Assembly (NCBI RefSeq): GCF_000708205.1
Contig: NW_014575557.1
Location: 302,687-366,686, forward strand
DNA length: 64,000 nt
DNA from: Mixia osmundae IAM 14324
Lineage: Eukaryota; Basidiomycota; Mixiomycetes; Mixiales; Mixiaceae
Direction of reading: 5' to 3'
Part shown: piece by piece, positions 34,974-47,639 of the stretch
How the letters are laid out: each line of letters opens with the position of its first letter
Numbering within the stretch: the stretch's first letter is position 1
Position numbers and translations under genes: made by a program
The notes under the pieces: model-generated
Told to the model about the DNA's origin: nothing
Seen by the model: only the letters and a program-made list of their open reading frames with translations
Databases searched by the model: none

Positions 34974-36743
34974 ATGTCGTCCTCCTCGCCCGCCTCGTCC
35001 GTCGAGGTCAACGAAAAAGCCCAACAGCAATTGAAGGAGCAAAACACTCACGATGCGATCGACGGCATGGCTGTCTCCGAACAGACCAAGCAAGGCTTGA
35101 GGAGCGGCATGCATGGTCCGCCCAAATTCTCTATCAAGCAACTCTTTTCGCCACCGGTCATCAACCCGACGAACTTGAAATCGCAGACCCTTTGTATCTT
35201 CGTGAGTCACACGGTGTGCCCTATAGAGATCCGGCTGACGTTAATCGCGTGCAGCATCCTAACCGATACGCGCTAGCGTTCCACTTGTCCTGGCTGGGCT
35301 TCTTCGTCGCTTTCCTGTCCTGGTTCGCATTCGTGAGGGCTACCAACCCCCCTGGATGTTCCACGCTGACAAGGACTGTAGCCGCCGCTGATTCCGGAGA
35401 TTATCCGAACCGACCTCAAGCTAACTGCCATCGACGTTGCCAACAGCAACATTGTCTCGCTGAGCGCAACCCTCGGTGTCCGATGGATCGTAGGACCGTT
35501 TGTCGACAGATTTGGACCTCGATACGTCATGGCGTCTCTGCTTATCATTGGCGCCATCCCATCCGGCCTAGCCGGCACTGCGCACAACGCTCACACGCTC
35601 TACGTTCTGCGATTCTTCATCGGTATCCTCGGTGGTACCTTTGTTCCTTGCCAAGCCTGGACGACTTGCTTCTTCGACAAGAACGTCGTCGGTACCGCTA
35701 ATGCGCTCGTCGGAGGTTGGGGTAATGCTGGCGGTGGCGCCACCTTTGCTATCATGGTCGCGCTCTACACGCGTCTGCTCAAGGACACGACGCCCCATGT
35801 CGCATGGCGTGCTGCTTTTGCTGCAGTCCCTGTTCCGGTGCTCTTCTTCGTCGCTGCTCTCACGCTCATCTTCGGACCCGACCACCCTGCCGGCAAATGG
35901 TCGCAGCGACACACCACGCCTGCATCCGCCATTGCGATGAAGCACGGTCATCAGCCACAGCTTGACCACTCTGAGCGTGCTGTCATCGAGAACAAGATGA
36001 CGACCGACAAGGAAGCTCAACCCGGCGTCCAAGTCAGACCAGCTGACGCAGAAGAGGAAGCCGAGATGGAGGCAAATGTCAAGTCCGAGGTCGATATCGC
36101 GGTCAATGAAAAGCTCACAATGAAGAGCTTTGTTACCATCATCTCCGACCCCTTGACATGGCTACCTGCAGTGTCATACTTGACCTCGTTCGGCGCGGAG
36201 CTGTTCGTCGACTCCAATGTCGCAAACATCATCTTTGCCATCTTCAAGACCACCTCGTTCACCAGCATTACAGCAGGTTACTGGACATCGTCATATGGTC
36301 TGCTCAACATTATCACTCGTCCTCTTGGCGGTCTAGCGGGCGATCTTATCTATCGCAAGTTCGGCGTTGCCGGCAAAAAGTATCTCATGCTTGGTCTGGG
36401 CATGGCGAACGGCCTCGTCTTCATTGGTCTTGGCCAATACTTGAAGCATCATCCTACCATCGCTCGCGGCGCACATCTGCCGACCTTCATGGGCCTATTG
36501 CTGCTGAGTGCCATCTTTGACGAGATGGGCAACGGTGCCGCGTTCGCACTCGTACCTCACACTGCTGTACGCAACAACGGTCTCCAATCTGGTCTCGTCG
36601 GTGGCATGGGCAATCTCGGCGGCATCTTCTTCAATCTGGTCATTCGGTACCAGACAGAGACGGGCAAGGCGATCTGGATCATCGGCATCGTCGTCCTCAT
36701 TGCCAACGCGATCCTGTTGCCCATCAAGACGCCAAAATATTAG
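34974..36743 (+). CDS. High-affinity nitrate/nitrite transporter, NNP family MFS
   Basis: Three exons (34974-35201, 35255-35332, 35382-36743) sum to 1668 nt, or 555 aa. Polar N-terminus, then twelve hydrophobic segments beginning AFHLSWLGFFVAFLSWFAF. The MFS motif GPFVDRFGPRYVM follows, with the two nitrate-signature motifs GGWGNAGGG (about residue 250) and GGMGNLGG (about residue 510). A long cytosolic loop, acidic and about 70 residues, sits between helices 6 and 7, as in CrnA/NrtA fungal carriers. It imports nitrate with protons. No nitrate or nitrite reductase lies nearby, so the assimilation cluster, if any, is elsewhere. GATA sites upstream fit nitrogen control. Confidence 0.92.
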
Positions 36744-36976
36744 ATCCTTGGTCATCTAGAGTGGAATATATGTCTTGTCGGATTGTACGCTTGGATATTT
36801 AATGCATCAGCAAACGTTACACAGAGACAGGCATGAGGTTTGGACTTGGATAGCATTCACATCAGTTCGATACGAGGTCTAGGGCAGTCTGCAAGCTTTC
36901 GCCATTTACGACGCGCTTTGCTGCAATTGGGAGGACCGACGGAGCGGCGGAAAGCTCGAGGTGTTGAGGAGCACTC

Positions 36977-37805
36977 ATGTCAAACCGCTTATTCACGAAG
37001 CGGCTGACTAAAGAGGTCAGTCAGCCATGAGCATAACAAATGCGAGAGCTTAAGCGACTAAACATCGCAGTTGACCGACTTACGGAATGGCAGTTGTCCT
37101 GCCGGCTGCGGACTCATCTCGACCGAGGATCTGCAAGAATGGCAAGCTAGCGAGCTATGCCGTCAACCTGAACTCATGACATGCTCCCAGGATAATATCG
37201 ATCACAGTGTTTGATTCGATCTACGAGGGCGAACAGTTTGCATTACGTGCGTTGAGCTCTCAATGATAACAATCTCTTCGTCTGAGCCTGGTACAACAGG
37301 CTTTCGCTTCTCGTCCGGCTATCCGATAGACTCTCCCGAGGTTGTCTTCCTCACCACTGCGCCTTACAAGAGCCCCGAGCACCCACACATCTACTCAAAC
37401 GGACACATCTGCGCGAGCATCCTCGTGCGGTCTGAACACCAGCGTCATTCGATGGGCTGACGTTCGTGATTCCGATGCGCAGGGAAATGGCTGGAGTCCA
37501 GTATTGAACGTTTCGTCCATATGCCTGACGTTGCAGTCGTCAGTCAACTGCTTGAAAGCGCACTTGTCCCAGCTGAATCGCGCCGACAGGATGCTGGCCT
37601 CGTGTAAGAAGAAAGAGAGGCCGTGCGTCCGATGTCCGACATGTGACAGATGAGCTGATGCCGATGCAGACCTGACAACGAGCGATACGTCAAGCGGGCG
37701 CCTTTTTCGCCCAAGCAGACACAATTTGTATATCATGGTCAGTTGCCACTCAGACCTATCCGAGCGCTGCTGAGACGATTCATGCTCACAGATGATAGCG
37801 TGTGA
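36977..37805 (+). CDS. Ubiquitin-conjugating enzyme, UBE2W type
   Basis: Eight small exons sum to 462 nt, or 153 aa, the usual E2 length. MSNRLFTKRLTKELTDLRNG is the N-helix. IISITVFDSIYEGEQFALRF, GYPIDSPEVVFL, HPHIYSNGHICASIL (the HxN and the catalytic Cys in HICASI) and NGWSPVLNVSSICLTLQSML follow. The C-terminal TQFVYHDDSV resembles the unusual UBE2W tail (YHDD). UBE2W attaches ubiquitin to protein N-termini; it is absent from budding yeast but present in many fungi. The intron at 37142-37190 has a GC donor (TG|GCAAGC), and using it gives LQEWIISITVFD. Confidence 0.9.
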
Positions 37806-38022
37806 CGCACCGGCCAGGTCATGACGAGCTGACGCAAGTATGCTATGTATGTGACAAAGCGCCGCAGCTGCAAGTTGTACAATGTATCACTTTGCATGAT
37901 GTCTGACCACGCGGTATTGCCTTGCTTAGCATATGTCCTAAGCTTGCTAGTCGGAGAATTTGAAGGCGGTCTGTGCTCAACTGTTCGACTTACTGTCATC
38001 CTCGGTTTCTACGCCTTGTGTA

Positions 38023-38882
38023 ATGTCGTCGACCATATTCCGAATCCTGCGCAGAGTTGCGCTATGCCTGCAGATGGCTTTCTTGGCCTGTCTGCTCGGC
38101 GTCGGCATGTCGGCGCACGCCCGTAGCACGGAGAGCTTTCGGAGCACGCGTCAGTCTATCCGAGTACTTCGTAGCCATGTGCTGATCAACAGTGCAGAGG
38201 ATGCGATTGCGGAACTGATGTTTGCAGCCGCGCTATCGCTCGTGCTCAGTGCATTCATGCTGTACCTTACGCCAGTCAAGGCGGATCTGCTGCTGACCCG
38301 CGCGCAGGCTGGCCGGATCAATCAAGTTTGCTCTCGCGACGACGGTATGGTTCGAGTTGCTGCTCCTGAGCGCACAATGGCTCGTCTTGGTCGGGTACGT
38401 CCGCAGACAGCGTGCCGAGTCGACTTGATCTGCGAGGGGCAGAGGATCTATCGCATTGTCAATTCGCATGCCTCATCTAGCAATTGCTTGCTCGCTCGAC
38501 GACGGACACTGCAGCGGTATACAAGCAGTACTAGCACTTAGTTGGCTAGCTTGGACGACCATCTCGCTTCTGCTCCTCTGTGAGATCATCTTGCTCGTGC
38601 CGCATCTCTCGGCGAGCGATAGATCGATATTCGATAGGCCACTCGACGACCTGGCGAGTCAGCCAGGCGATCGATACGCTCGCAGAATGCCCGATATGAC
38701 CAGCGCAGCCCGACTCTCGTCGTCACATCGTGTGTCGGTCAGCTCGGAAAGACCTCTGTGGGTAAGCAATGAAAGTAGGGGGCTTGACTGAGCGAGTGTG
38801 CAGGCGAGGCTCGTTAGACAGTGTGGAGGCGCACGATCAACAACTGTCTAGATTGCCGCCTGTGCATGAAGAGACTGTCTGA
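38023..38882 (+). CDS. Four-transmembrane protein, MARVEL-like
   Basis: Four exons (38023-38261, 38308-38394, 38515-38757, 38804-38882) sum to 648 nt, or 215 aa. Four hydrophobic helices: VALCLQMAFLACLLGVGMSA, LMFAAALSLVLSAFML, FALATTVWFELLLLSAQWLV and VLALSWLAWTTISLLLLCEI. A polar, Ser/Arg/Asp-rich cytosolic tail of about 70 residues follows. The spacing resembles fungal MARVEL-domain proteins of plasma membrane and eisosome-type domains. The third intron as drawn is 120 nt, longer than neighbours, and might be two introns with a small exon. The start is the first ATG giving helix 1. The assignment rests on topology only. Confidence 0.6.
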
Positions 38883-39070
38883 CATTATACATGAGGAACG
38901 GCATGCATTTTTTTTGGCGGCCCAGTTCATCGCCCAAATGCGGAGCATAGCAAACACGTCAAACTATTGAGAGGAGCGTGAAAGTCTTGACATGTTGACG
39001 TCTTCGAATTTTGCTCGACAGCGCCAGACGGCGATCGCTGTCGAAGCTGCATTGCCTTCAGCGCCACTAG

Positions 39071-41838
39071 ATGGAGCAGCATCATCACCGTGCGTCGTTG
39101 ACGCAGACTAACAAGGCCTTCAAAGCCAAGCATTCATCAAAGGGATCACTCAGAGATGCTGCCAAAGGTACGTCCTCGTCGCTAGGCTTGCTCGTATCGC
39201 GGCTTACCCTTGAGCAGGGCGAACATCACGGCAGGCCGAAAGAGCAGCACAACGACTAGGTGGAGGCAAAACTCAGACCAAGGCAGGCAAAGCAGCTCGG
39301 CGCAATCAGGCAAAGCAAGTGCAAGCGAACAAACGAGCGGCGCTGGCTGCTTCTACGCGCGTGCTCAGCGGCTTCAAAGGCGAAGGCAAAGCGCCACGTG
39401 TGATTGCCGTGCTGGCTCTGACAGACGACATCGATGGGCCGGCGCTCGTCAGAGATCTGCTCATCGGCGCAGGAGCAAGCGAACCGACTCACAGCGCTTC
39501 ACTGTGGCATGCTGAGTACGCCAATTCTAGATGACCACCACACGTCTCTGATGGGAAGGCAGGATGACAAAGCCGTCGAACGCAAGTCTACAATTCATCA
39601 CGCCAAAGCATGGCGACCTGCTCGGTGCGCTCGACGCATGCCAGGCGGCGGATTACGTCGTTCTTGGTCTTTCGGAGGAGCAAGACGTGTCTGCATGGGG
39701 CGAGAACGCTCTGCGCTGCCTGGCAAGTGTAGGCATAGCGGAGGGATCAGTGCGCGCCATCGTCAAATCCCTGCCGGAAACAACTGCACAGTCGTCCGGC
39801 GTACGCAAGTCTTTGCTCTCATTCACCCAGCATTTCTTTCCTTCAGCTGCAAGGATCTACAGCGCACACGTACCGTCTGAAGCCGCCAACGTTTTGCGGT
39901 CTTTCGTGGAAGGCACCCCCAAGGGCCTTGCGTGGCGTGAGAGCCGGGGCAGACTGTTAGCAGAAGACGTGCAGTGGGAAGCGGTAGAGTCGGACGACGT
40001 GATGGAAGGCTCATCAAAGGGTACGCTAAAAGTGACTGGAACGATCAGAGGCGCGCCCTTCTCTGCGAACCGCCTTGTACACTTGCAAGGTCATGGCGAC
40101 TTTCAGCTTCTCAAGGTAGCCAGGCCCGTTGCCCATCGAGTGATCAACTGACACAGCACCGAATGCGCGCAGATCACAGCGGCGCCCAAGGCTGATGCGC
40201 GCAGACGAGTCAACGGCGATGGCATGACGCTCGAGAACAACGGCGAAGAAGCGCTATCCGTACTCGAGCCGGACGAGGCAGACGATCTACAGTCTACGAA
40301 TGTTCCAGACGACGAGGAGCTCTTGCAGCAAGAACAGACATGGCCAACTGAAGACGAGCTTGAGCATGCACCTGAAAGGTTATCGGATGGTCAGATGATG
40401 CCCCCGCCAGCGAAGCCGGGCACAACGCCAAAGAGCCTAAAGCGCGTGCCGAAAGGGACGAGCACCTACCAAGCTGCGTGGATCATCGATGAGGACGACG
40501 GAGAGTACGAGAACGAAGCGGGAAGTGAGGTAGATAGCGACCGCATGAGCGAGGGATCCGCTCGTGGTGAGGAAGAGACGATCGACTACGAGACGCTCGA
40601 TACGGAGACAGGCTCGATTCATCCCGACTCGGTATCTGCTACTGCTCCGAGTACAGGCGTCACTTTCAAAGACTTGCCGATGGACATCGAAGACGAGCAA
40701 TACCGTACTTATCTAGCCGACAGACAGAAGGAGCGCGATCGCGAGGCAAGGACAGACCGCGAGTTCCCTGACGAAGTAGATACGCCAATGGATATACCCG
40801 CTCGCGAGAGATTCGCTCGATACCGCGGACTCAAGTCGTTCAGGACTTCGCCTTGGGATCCGTACGAGAACTTGCCGAGGGACTACGCTCGATGTTTCAT
40901 GTTTCAAGATTACAAACAGATGAGCCGCAAGATCACTGCTCGGGCGATGCAGGACGGAGTCGAGGTACGCAGGAGCACCATCACCAAGCCATGTGTTTGC
41001 TAATGTCCGATCTCTCACGCAGCCCGGCACCCGCGTTACGCTCCACATTGCTTCTGTGCCTTCTTATGCAGCCGAGCAAGCTGCTGCGAAGCCTTTCCTC
41101 GTCTTTGGCCTACTCCAGCATGAGCACAAGATGTCAGTCCTCAATGTAACGACACAGCGCAACACGGAATACGAGGCGGAGATAAAGTCAAAGGTGACCA
41201 GCCTGCCGCGTTCCGTCAAAGCCATACTGACAGGCAGCGATCAGGATGAGCTCATCCTGTTGCTGGGACCGAGACGCTTCTCGATCCGGCCACTCTTCTC
41301 GCAGCATACGCAAGGCAATGCGGGCAAAGGATCAACCAATGTGCACAAATTCGAGCGTTTCCTGCGGCATGGCGCCCAATCGACCATCGCGACCGCATAC
41401 TTACCGCTCACATTCGGTGTCAACATCCCTGCCATCTTGCTCAAGCAAGACGGCGACGAGCTGCAATTAGTCGGCACAGGTTCTCTCCTCTCTGCTGATC
41501 CTACTCGCATCATCGCCAAGCGTGTCATCTTGACCGGCCATCCTTACAAGATTCACAAGAAGACGGCCACCATCCGCTACATGTTCTTCAACCAGGCTGA
41601 TGTCGACTACTTCAAGCCTGTCCAGCTCAAGACGAAAAAGGGCAGGACGGGCTATATCAAAGAATCGCTCGGTACCCATGGCTACATGAAGGCGTCCTTC
41701 GACTCGCCATTGCAGGATCAGACGGACACAGTCTGCTTGAGCCTATACAAGCGGTGTTTCCCCAAGTGGTCGACCTTGTGGTCAGCAGAGGAGCAGCAAG
41801 CCATCACCGGCGCGGATGATACCATAGAGGTTGATTAG
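39071..41838 (+). CDS. TSR1: Ribosome maturation factor Tsr1
   Basis: Five exons (39071-39167, 39218-39515, 39563-40115, 40173-40964, 41023-41838) sum to 2556 nt, or 851 aa. HRASLTQTNKAFKAKHSSKG is the family's N-terminal signature, followed by a basic segment. A GTPase-like but degenerate domain follows (PRVIAVLALTDDIDG, LLGALDACQAADYVVLGLS). Then an acidic linker (DEDDGEYENEAGSEVDSD), an AARP2CN/DUF663 region (YRGLKSFRTSPWDPYENLP, DYARCFMFQDY) and VSVPSYAAEQ-like beta domains (TLHIASVPSYAAEQ, RTGYIKESLGTHGYMKASF). Tsr1 blocks premature subunit joining on 20S pre-rRNA particles in the cytoplasm. It is convergent with acetyl-CoA synthetase, stops 53 bp apart. Confidence 0.95.
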
Positions 41839-41890
41839 CTTTGTGCGAGAAGACAGCACGCCCAGATGCATAGATACAACTTGATAATGC

Positions 41891-44185
41891 TCACTTGCCC
41901 GCCTTGACCTTTTCCTTGATGATATCGACAATTGAAGGCTACGTCAGGGTGTCAGCGGAGCACGCTAGGATGACAGTAGAAGGACGCACGTCTGCAACTG
42001 TGGAGAGATCCCCGAGTTGATCACCTTCGCCATCAGAGATCTTTCTGAGAATTCTGCGCATGATCTTGCCCGAGCGCGTCTTTGGTAGATCAGGTAGCAG
42101 CAAGATCTTCTTCGGCGCTGCGAAAGGTCCGATGTTCTGTCTGACCTGAGTCACGAGCTCTTTGGTGATGTCACGATCGCTCGAATCGGAGAATTCTGGC
42201 TTGAGTGTGACGAAAGCGTGGATGGCTTGACCAGTCAGCTCATCCGCTACGCCGACGACAGCCGTCTCGGCCACTGCAGGGTGCATGATGAGAGCGCTCT
42301 CGATCTCTGCTGTACTCAGTCGGTGACCGGAAACGTTGATGACATCGTCCACTCGTCCTCGGATCCAGAAGTAGCCATCATCGTCACGACCGACACCGTC
42401 TCCCGTGAAATAGTATCCGGGATCTGTGTCGGAAATAAGTAGAGATCCTTCCATCGAGAGAAGGACATACAAGGCTTGAGGTAGGTCTCCATGTAGCGCG
42501 CATGGTCGCCGTAGACTGTGCGTGCCATCGAGGGCCATGGCTTTTCGATAGCAAGGACACCTTCGACCGTGGTCTCTGTGAGAGGCTTGCCGGTCGTAGG
42601 CTCCAAGATGACAGGCTTGATGCCGAAGAAGGGTAACGTGGCCGAACCTGGCTTAGTCTTGATCGCACCGGGCAGAGGCGTGACAATGATTGAGCCGGTT
42701 TCTGTCTGCCAGTAGGTATCGACGACGGCGCATTCCTTGCCACCGACGTGCTCGTGGTACCATGACCAAGCTTCGGGATTGATGGGCTCACCGACGGACC
42801 CGATGACGCGCAGTGTGCTCAGATCGTGGCCTTTGACGTGAGAGTCGCCAAGTCGGCGGAGAAGACGAATTGCAGTAGGGGCAGTGTAGAACTGAGTGAG
42901 CTTGTGTTTCGCAACAGTTTCCCAGTATCGCGACGGAGTAGGATAAACGGGCGTCGATTCGAAGATGAGTGTCGTCGTGCCGAGCATCAGGGGTCCATAC
43001 ACCTGTACATACGTGAGCCTTCGCTCATCATGGCCAAAAGCCACGTGAGCTCACAATGTAAGTATGACCTGTAATCCAGCCGACGTCGGCCATGCACGCG
43101 TATCTGTCGTTCTCGTGCACATCGAACACATATTTGACAGTCAGAGCAGCGCCGAGGAGGTAGCCACCGGTCGTGTGCACGACACCTTTGGGCTTGCCAG
43201 TCGACCCTGAAGTGTAAAGGATGAAGAGAGGGTCTTCCGAATTGACGACCTCCGGCGAGCAATAAGGCAGCGCTTGGGCTGCTTTTTCGTGCCACCAGTG
43301 ATCTCTGCCTTCCTTCATGGTGACCTTGCCGCCCGTTCGCTGGAGAACGAGAGTGGAGGTAACAGTGGGGCATTGGTCGAGAGCCTTGTCGACGATAGAC
43401 TTGGTCGCGATATTCTTGCCGCCTCGCTTGCCTTCGTCGGTGGTAATGACGACCTTGCACTTGCAGTCTTGAATACGGTCGCGAAGAGATTCAGCAGAGA
43501 AACCGGCAAAGACGACAGAGTGAACTGCGCCAAGTCGCGCGCAAGCCAAGAAAGCGATGGCTGCTTCAGGCACCATGGGCAAGTAGATTGCGACAGCCTG
43601 TATGCCTATCAGCTGCGACCATGCAGATCAAACGCAAGTGACGTACATCTCCCTTTTTGACGCCGAACGATTTGAGGATGTTGGCAACCTTGCAGACTTC
43701 ACCGAGCAATTGGCGGTAGGTGAGCTCCTTGTGCTCGCCCGGCTCATCCGCTTCCCAGATGATAGCAACCTGCACAGAAACAACGTCAGTGCCAAGCATA
43801 TGCCAAGCCAAAGCAGAGCGCATACCTTGTCCGGGTTCTTGTACGCCCACCTGTCGACGCAGTTGTAGGAGGCATTCAGCTGGCCCTCTGGAAACCAGGT
43901 GACGTCGCCCTGGTTGAGGTCACCGTGTTGGACTGTCTTGTAAGGTGTCTGCCAGTCGATCAACTCCTTCGCCATCTGCTCGTGCTCGCGTGAGCATCTG
44001 TGAGTCTGACTGGTGAGCCAGACAAGACCGACCCTGTCCCAGAACTGGTCGGGCTTGTCGATCGACTCTTTGTAAAGCTTCTGGTACTCCTTTGTATCTG
44101 CCCATGGCTTAGGTCGACCTCCCTTGCCCAAGTTCCGGCTCGGGATATCATAGGCCTTGACATTCTCTCGGTGTGGTTCAGACAT
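41891..44185 (-). CDS. ACS1: Acetyl-CoA synthetase
   Basis: A multi-exon gene starting [19 protein letters not shown] at 44185 and ending KEKVKAGK at 41891. Landmarks of the AMP-forming ligase: [40 protein letters not shown] (phosphate loop), [39 protein letters not shown] and [15 protein letters not shown], whose Lys is the acetylation-regulated catalytic lysine. It converts acetate, ATP and CoA to acetyl-CoA for lipid synthesis and histone acetylation. There is no C-terminal SKL and no presequence, so cytosol/nucleus is likely. Introns have GTCGGT, GTATGC and GTATGT-type donors. The last exon is short (41891-41941). Confidence 0.95.
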
Positions 44186-44587
44186 GGTGGAGCACTTGTC
44201 GAAGCAGACTGCCCTGCTTCTTATTCGCTTGCGGGAGGGCTATGCACACTCCGCGCTCGCCTCGCTTGATTCCGGGCTAGATCTTCTCCGACTTCTCACA
44301 CTTGGTCAAGGGTCACGACTCTTTTGTCCGACTGCTTCCGCACGCGTCCAGAATGCGGAGACGAGCAGATGCCCCAAAACGATCGACGGACGAGGTGGCT
44401 GAGGATAGGCGCCTCTATATGCTCGCGACTTTACGCGATGGGTGCTCGTGGGCGGCCCCGCTCGGCGTCGCCTGCGAAAAGACTTTCTGTATCCTTATCA
44501 CAACGAGAGGAGCGCTACTCGTAGCGAGCCCCTGTGTCATCGATGCTATCTCCTCGAGCACTTTCACCGCGCATCAGCCACGGGACC
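44186..44587. promoter_or_regulatory. Divergent promoter of acetyl-CoA synthetase and secreted protein C1
   Basis: 402 bp between divergent starts. In-frame codons upstream of the C1 ATG (an ATG at 44543) would add 15 residues before the signal peptide and are probably untranslated. No clear element was recognised. Confidence 0.35.
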
Positions 44588-45368
44588 ATGTTTGCAAACA
44601 TCCTGCTCGCAACTTTGACTCTGTGCATTGCCATCGCGGCATCGCCAATCGTCAACACCACTGCTCTGAGTTTGGACGAGCGAGGAGCTCCACTTGGCTA
44701 CATCTTTGATCTCCATTGGACATCAGCAGGAGTATGCACCATCCCGGCTACCAGGTTTAACAGTGGGTATCGTCATGAAGCACTGCATATCACTCTGATC
44801 TATCAAAGCAGTCAGGCGTCTAGGAATACGTACCTGGACATTGACTACAGTGTCCTTCAAGGTGCCTGTCGACAAAAGTCAGACACCGACGTGTGTCCAA
44901 GGTCCCTGCAAGGACATCGCATTCCTTTCGGGCGAGGATGCCGCTCATATGCAGCCCATCAACCCCAAATTTTATGCTCTCACCCTCATGGACTATACGG
45001 CCGGGTTCACTGGTGGCAAGTTTCCCGGCTGGTCAGTGCTCGGCTTTCGATACGCATCGCCCTCGAGCTGAAGTCTGATCAGCTGCACCATAGATTATGA
45101 CATCAACTTCTTCCTCAATCCTTACAGTGGTCAAGGGTCTGTGGACCCGGACTTCAATGGTTCATTTGCTGGTCTATGTTATGCTTCTGGAAGGTCGAAG
45201 GTCAACGGCGCAGCATGCGATGATGTTCTCGGTCATCCGGCACAGCTCTACACGTATTTCAAGAGCTGCTACCAGACAGGCTTACGGTATGTTATCTATG
45301 TTCTTATCTCGGTGAAGCTCATGGATGCGTGCAGTCCTACCATCTCGTCCACGCCATACTACGCATGA
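44588..45368 (+). CDS. Secreted cysteine protein, family C member 1
   Basis: Exons 44588-44762, 44851-45031 and 45083-45368; the last may be further split by an in-frame 48-nt intron (45287-45334). Product 213 aa, or 197 if split. Signal peptide MFANILLATLTLCIAIAASP, then LDERGAPLGYIFDLHWTSAG with VC, FKVPVDKSQTPTCVQGPCKD, GGKFPGCC and INFFLNPYSGQGSVD, ending in a G..C.DVL..P segment. The same order occurs in the genes at 53268-54107 and 54337-55062, with introns at the same places: phase 1 after exon 1, phase 2 inside the PG-Cys codon. The DER/SER at about residue 30 could mark a processing site. No known domain was recognised; it is secreted by prediction and a candidate effector or wall protein. 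Confidence 0.75.
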
Positions 45369-45497
45369 GCTAAGACGAAGCTTGCAAGCCGATGGCCTCG
45401 GTCTAGCGACATGTCGTGCATTGCTTGCCTGTCGCAGACAAGTACTTTTTTTGTGCTCGATGCATGCGAACATGAGCCGAGGGCTAGACCAGCGTCA

Positions 45498-47520
45498 TCA
45501 CGTGCGCCTTCCGAACAATCCCCATATACCTCCAGCCTGCTTCTGGACGGGCGCAGTGACAGACGCAACGGGTTCTGTGACCGTTTCTGATGCGCTGTCG
45601 ACTTCTTGCATCGCAACGTCTTGCGGAGCTGCTGGGGTGAGACTAGGCTGACAGGCATAATTGTAGACGATATCGAGGAACGTCTCGCCCTTTGGCTGCT
45701 CGGACTCTATGGTGAGATCGTCCATGCCGGCCAGATTGCTCACTGGCTCTTTGCCGCCCTTTGTAGCAGTGTAGAAGTCACTCGTTACGCTTCGATAATC
45801 TTCTTGGATCTCCTTCTCTATCCAGGCAAACGAAGCAGGGTTGTACACCAGCACGCGAGTGGTGAAGCCTGTGGAAGCATGTACAGCCTCTTGTGATGAG
45901 CTCGTTTTGGCTTGCCGTGTGAAAATCTCTGCGCGTGAGAGCAGCGATAGCGATTCGGGGTATCGGTCGAGCGCAGCATACGTTTTCGCCATGAAGAGTG
46001 CTCTGTCAGAGTCCTTTAGCCTTTTGGTCATTCAGACAAAAAGAAGGGGGCCCTCACTTCTCCGCGCGAGCAAAGTAGATGGCATGTTGCGCATCCGCAG
46101 AGAGAGCAAAGTCTTCCTCGATCAGTGCTAATTGCGATAGATGGGTGAGTGATTGCTGTGCGGCATCGATCAACTTGACGATGATCGACAAGCTCTTCAA
46201 TTGCTTCATCACTTCCTTTCTCGTCCTTTTGCCCGACTTTGAGCTCACCACGCTCGTCTTGGCCAAGCGAGTTCGGGCTAGCTGAGCATCTCTTTCTAGC
46301 CGAATGCTGAGTACTTGGTAGACGACAAAATCTCTGACTTTGCGCGAAGAATCGAGTGTGGACTCTAGGCGAGCAGAAGCGCCCATGGCACCCGAAGATC
46401 GAGCAAGAGCAGTCTCTTGATCCTCTACGAGCTGTCTTGCAAACTCTTCCGCTGCGCCCCAAGCGGCAAGAGCGCGATCGAATCTTGCCAGGCTGATTTT
46501 GCCAGCACGGGTTGCCGTCAAGGCCTCATTACTCTTGAGTGCTTTCGCAAGTGCACGAGAGAGGTCTGGGTCTCTGATAGGCAGACGGTCGTCTCTCCAT
46601 ACGATACTCGCAGGACCGGCCTCTTCGCTCTTCCCTGCCTTGTTCTGCTCTCTCAGTTGCGTTGTGCATCTCGATAGCAGTTGTGCATGACCCGGAGAAT
46701 GTGTTTCTTTGAGCTCATCAGTGACTTGCACTGGAGAGCCAGCCCGAGAAGCGAGCGCGGTAGCATAGCGTTGCAACGGCTCGACGTCTTCGAGGAATTC
46801 CTCTGCCATTGCGCGTGCGTGATCGTCTTGCAGACCATCTGGCGGTCTGGCATCGTCTGAAGCTTGCGAGCCGAGCAGCGTTTCGAAGCACTCTCTCGAT
46901 AGGGCCAATTGAATGGATGCAGTCTTTGCATCGTTCTGTTCGATTGCAAGTGATCCTTTGAGGAAGGAATGGTACGCCCTTGCCTGCACGCGCGTGATTG
47001 GCTCACAAGCTGCTTCGACGAGCGCGACGTAGTGAGCAGCATGCTTGACAGATCGTTTCAAGCGCGATATCGCTCGAGATCTTTGCTTGGCTTTGCCCTT
47101 TTCTGTGGTCTTGCTCGAGATGATGGACCAATACCGCGCCCAAGCTCGCTCGGCTTCCCAAAGGACTACCTCGAGCGCTCGCTGATCACGCTGGACGTGT
47201 GCATCCGTGATGGACTTGGCTGCAAACTTGCGGCCTTTGGATGTGGCTTGCGTGAGTTGGGTAGCAGAACGCAGATGAGCTATACGGCCCGAAAGATGAT
47301 GTCTGCACGTGCAGTATCAGCAGAGCACGCGGGAGAGGCGCATGACGGACGAATAGGAGTCGTAGTCGAGGTGCCGTAAGCCGTAGGTCTTTCGTCTGTC
47401 GCTCAGCAAGCGCAATACTGCAACATTTCAGATCGCTCAGCCTTACACGATGCAGAGCTGAGGATAGAGACGCTTGCCAGGTACATGGATCGATGTAGCA
47501 CTGACATCTTCTGCTGCCAT
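45498..47520 (-). CDS. SRP68: Signal recognition particle subunit SRP68
   Basis: Starts MAAEDVSATSIHVPGKRLY at 47520. Small N-terminal exons rebuild YGLRHLDYDSYSHHLSGRIA, then HLRSATQLTQATSKGRKF, ALEVVLWEAERAWARYW and RLKRSVKHAAHYVALVEAAC, the RNA-binding N-domain pattern of SRP68. A long helical, TPR-like body follows (FLKGSLAIEQNDAKTASIQL, AIYFARAE, FMAKTYAALDRYPESLSLL). The C-terminus WGLFGRRT contains the short region that contacts SRP72. SRP68 binds 7SL RNA as part of ER targeting. Donors GTAAGG and GTCCGT at the 5' end were chosen because they restore the conserved tyrosine-histidine segment. It lies inside the secreted-protein cluster but is not related to it. Confidence 0.88.
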
Positions 47521-47639
47521 GCCGCACTACTCGGCCTGCGACAGAGACAGGCTGAGGCTCCCCAAGGTCTTTGCTGTTGTCGCGCTCTTTCTCGCCAGCG
47601 TGGCTCTCTCTGGGGTGAGCTGCTCGTGCGACCTCAAAG

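Noticed and set aside
34620-35210. 196-codon minus-strand frame overlapping the nitrate transporter start
   Set aside because: No family features; it overlaps the transporter's first exon and promoter.
38395-38514. Extra exon within the 120-nt intron of the four-TM gene
   Set aside because: No acceptor/donor pair gave a frame clearly better than skipping it; left as one intron with doubt noted.
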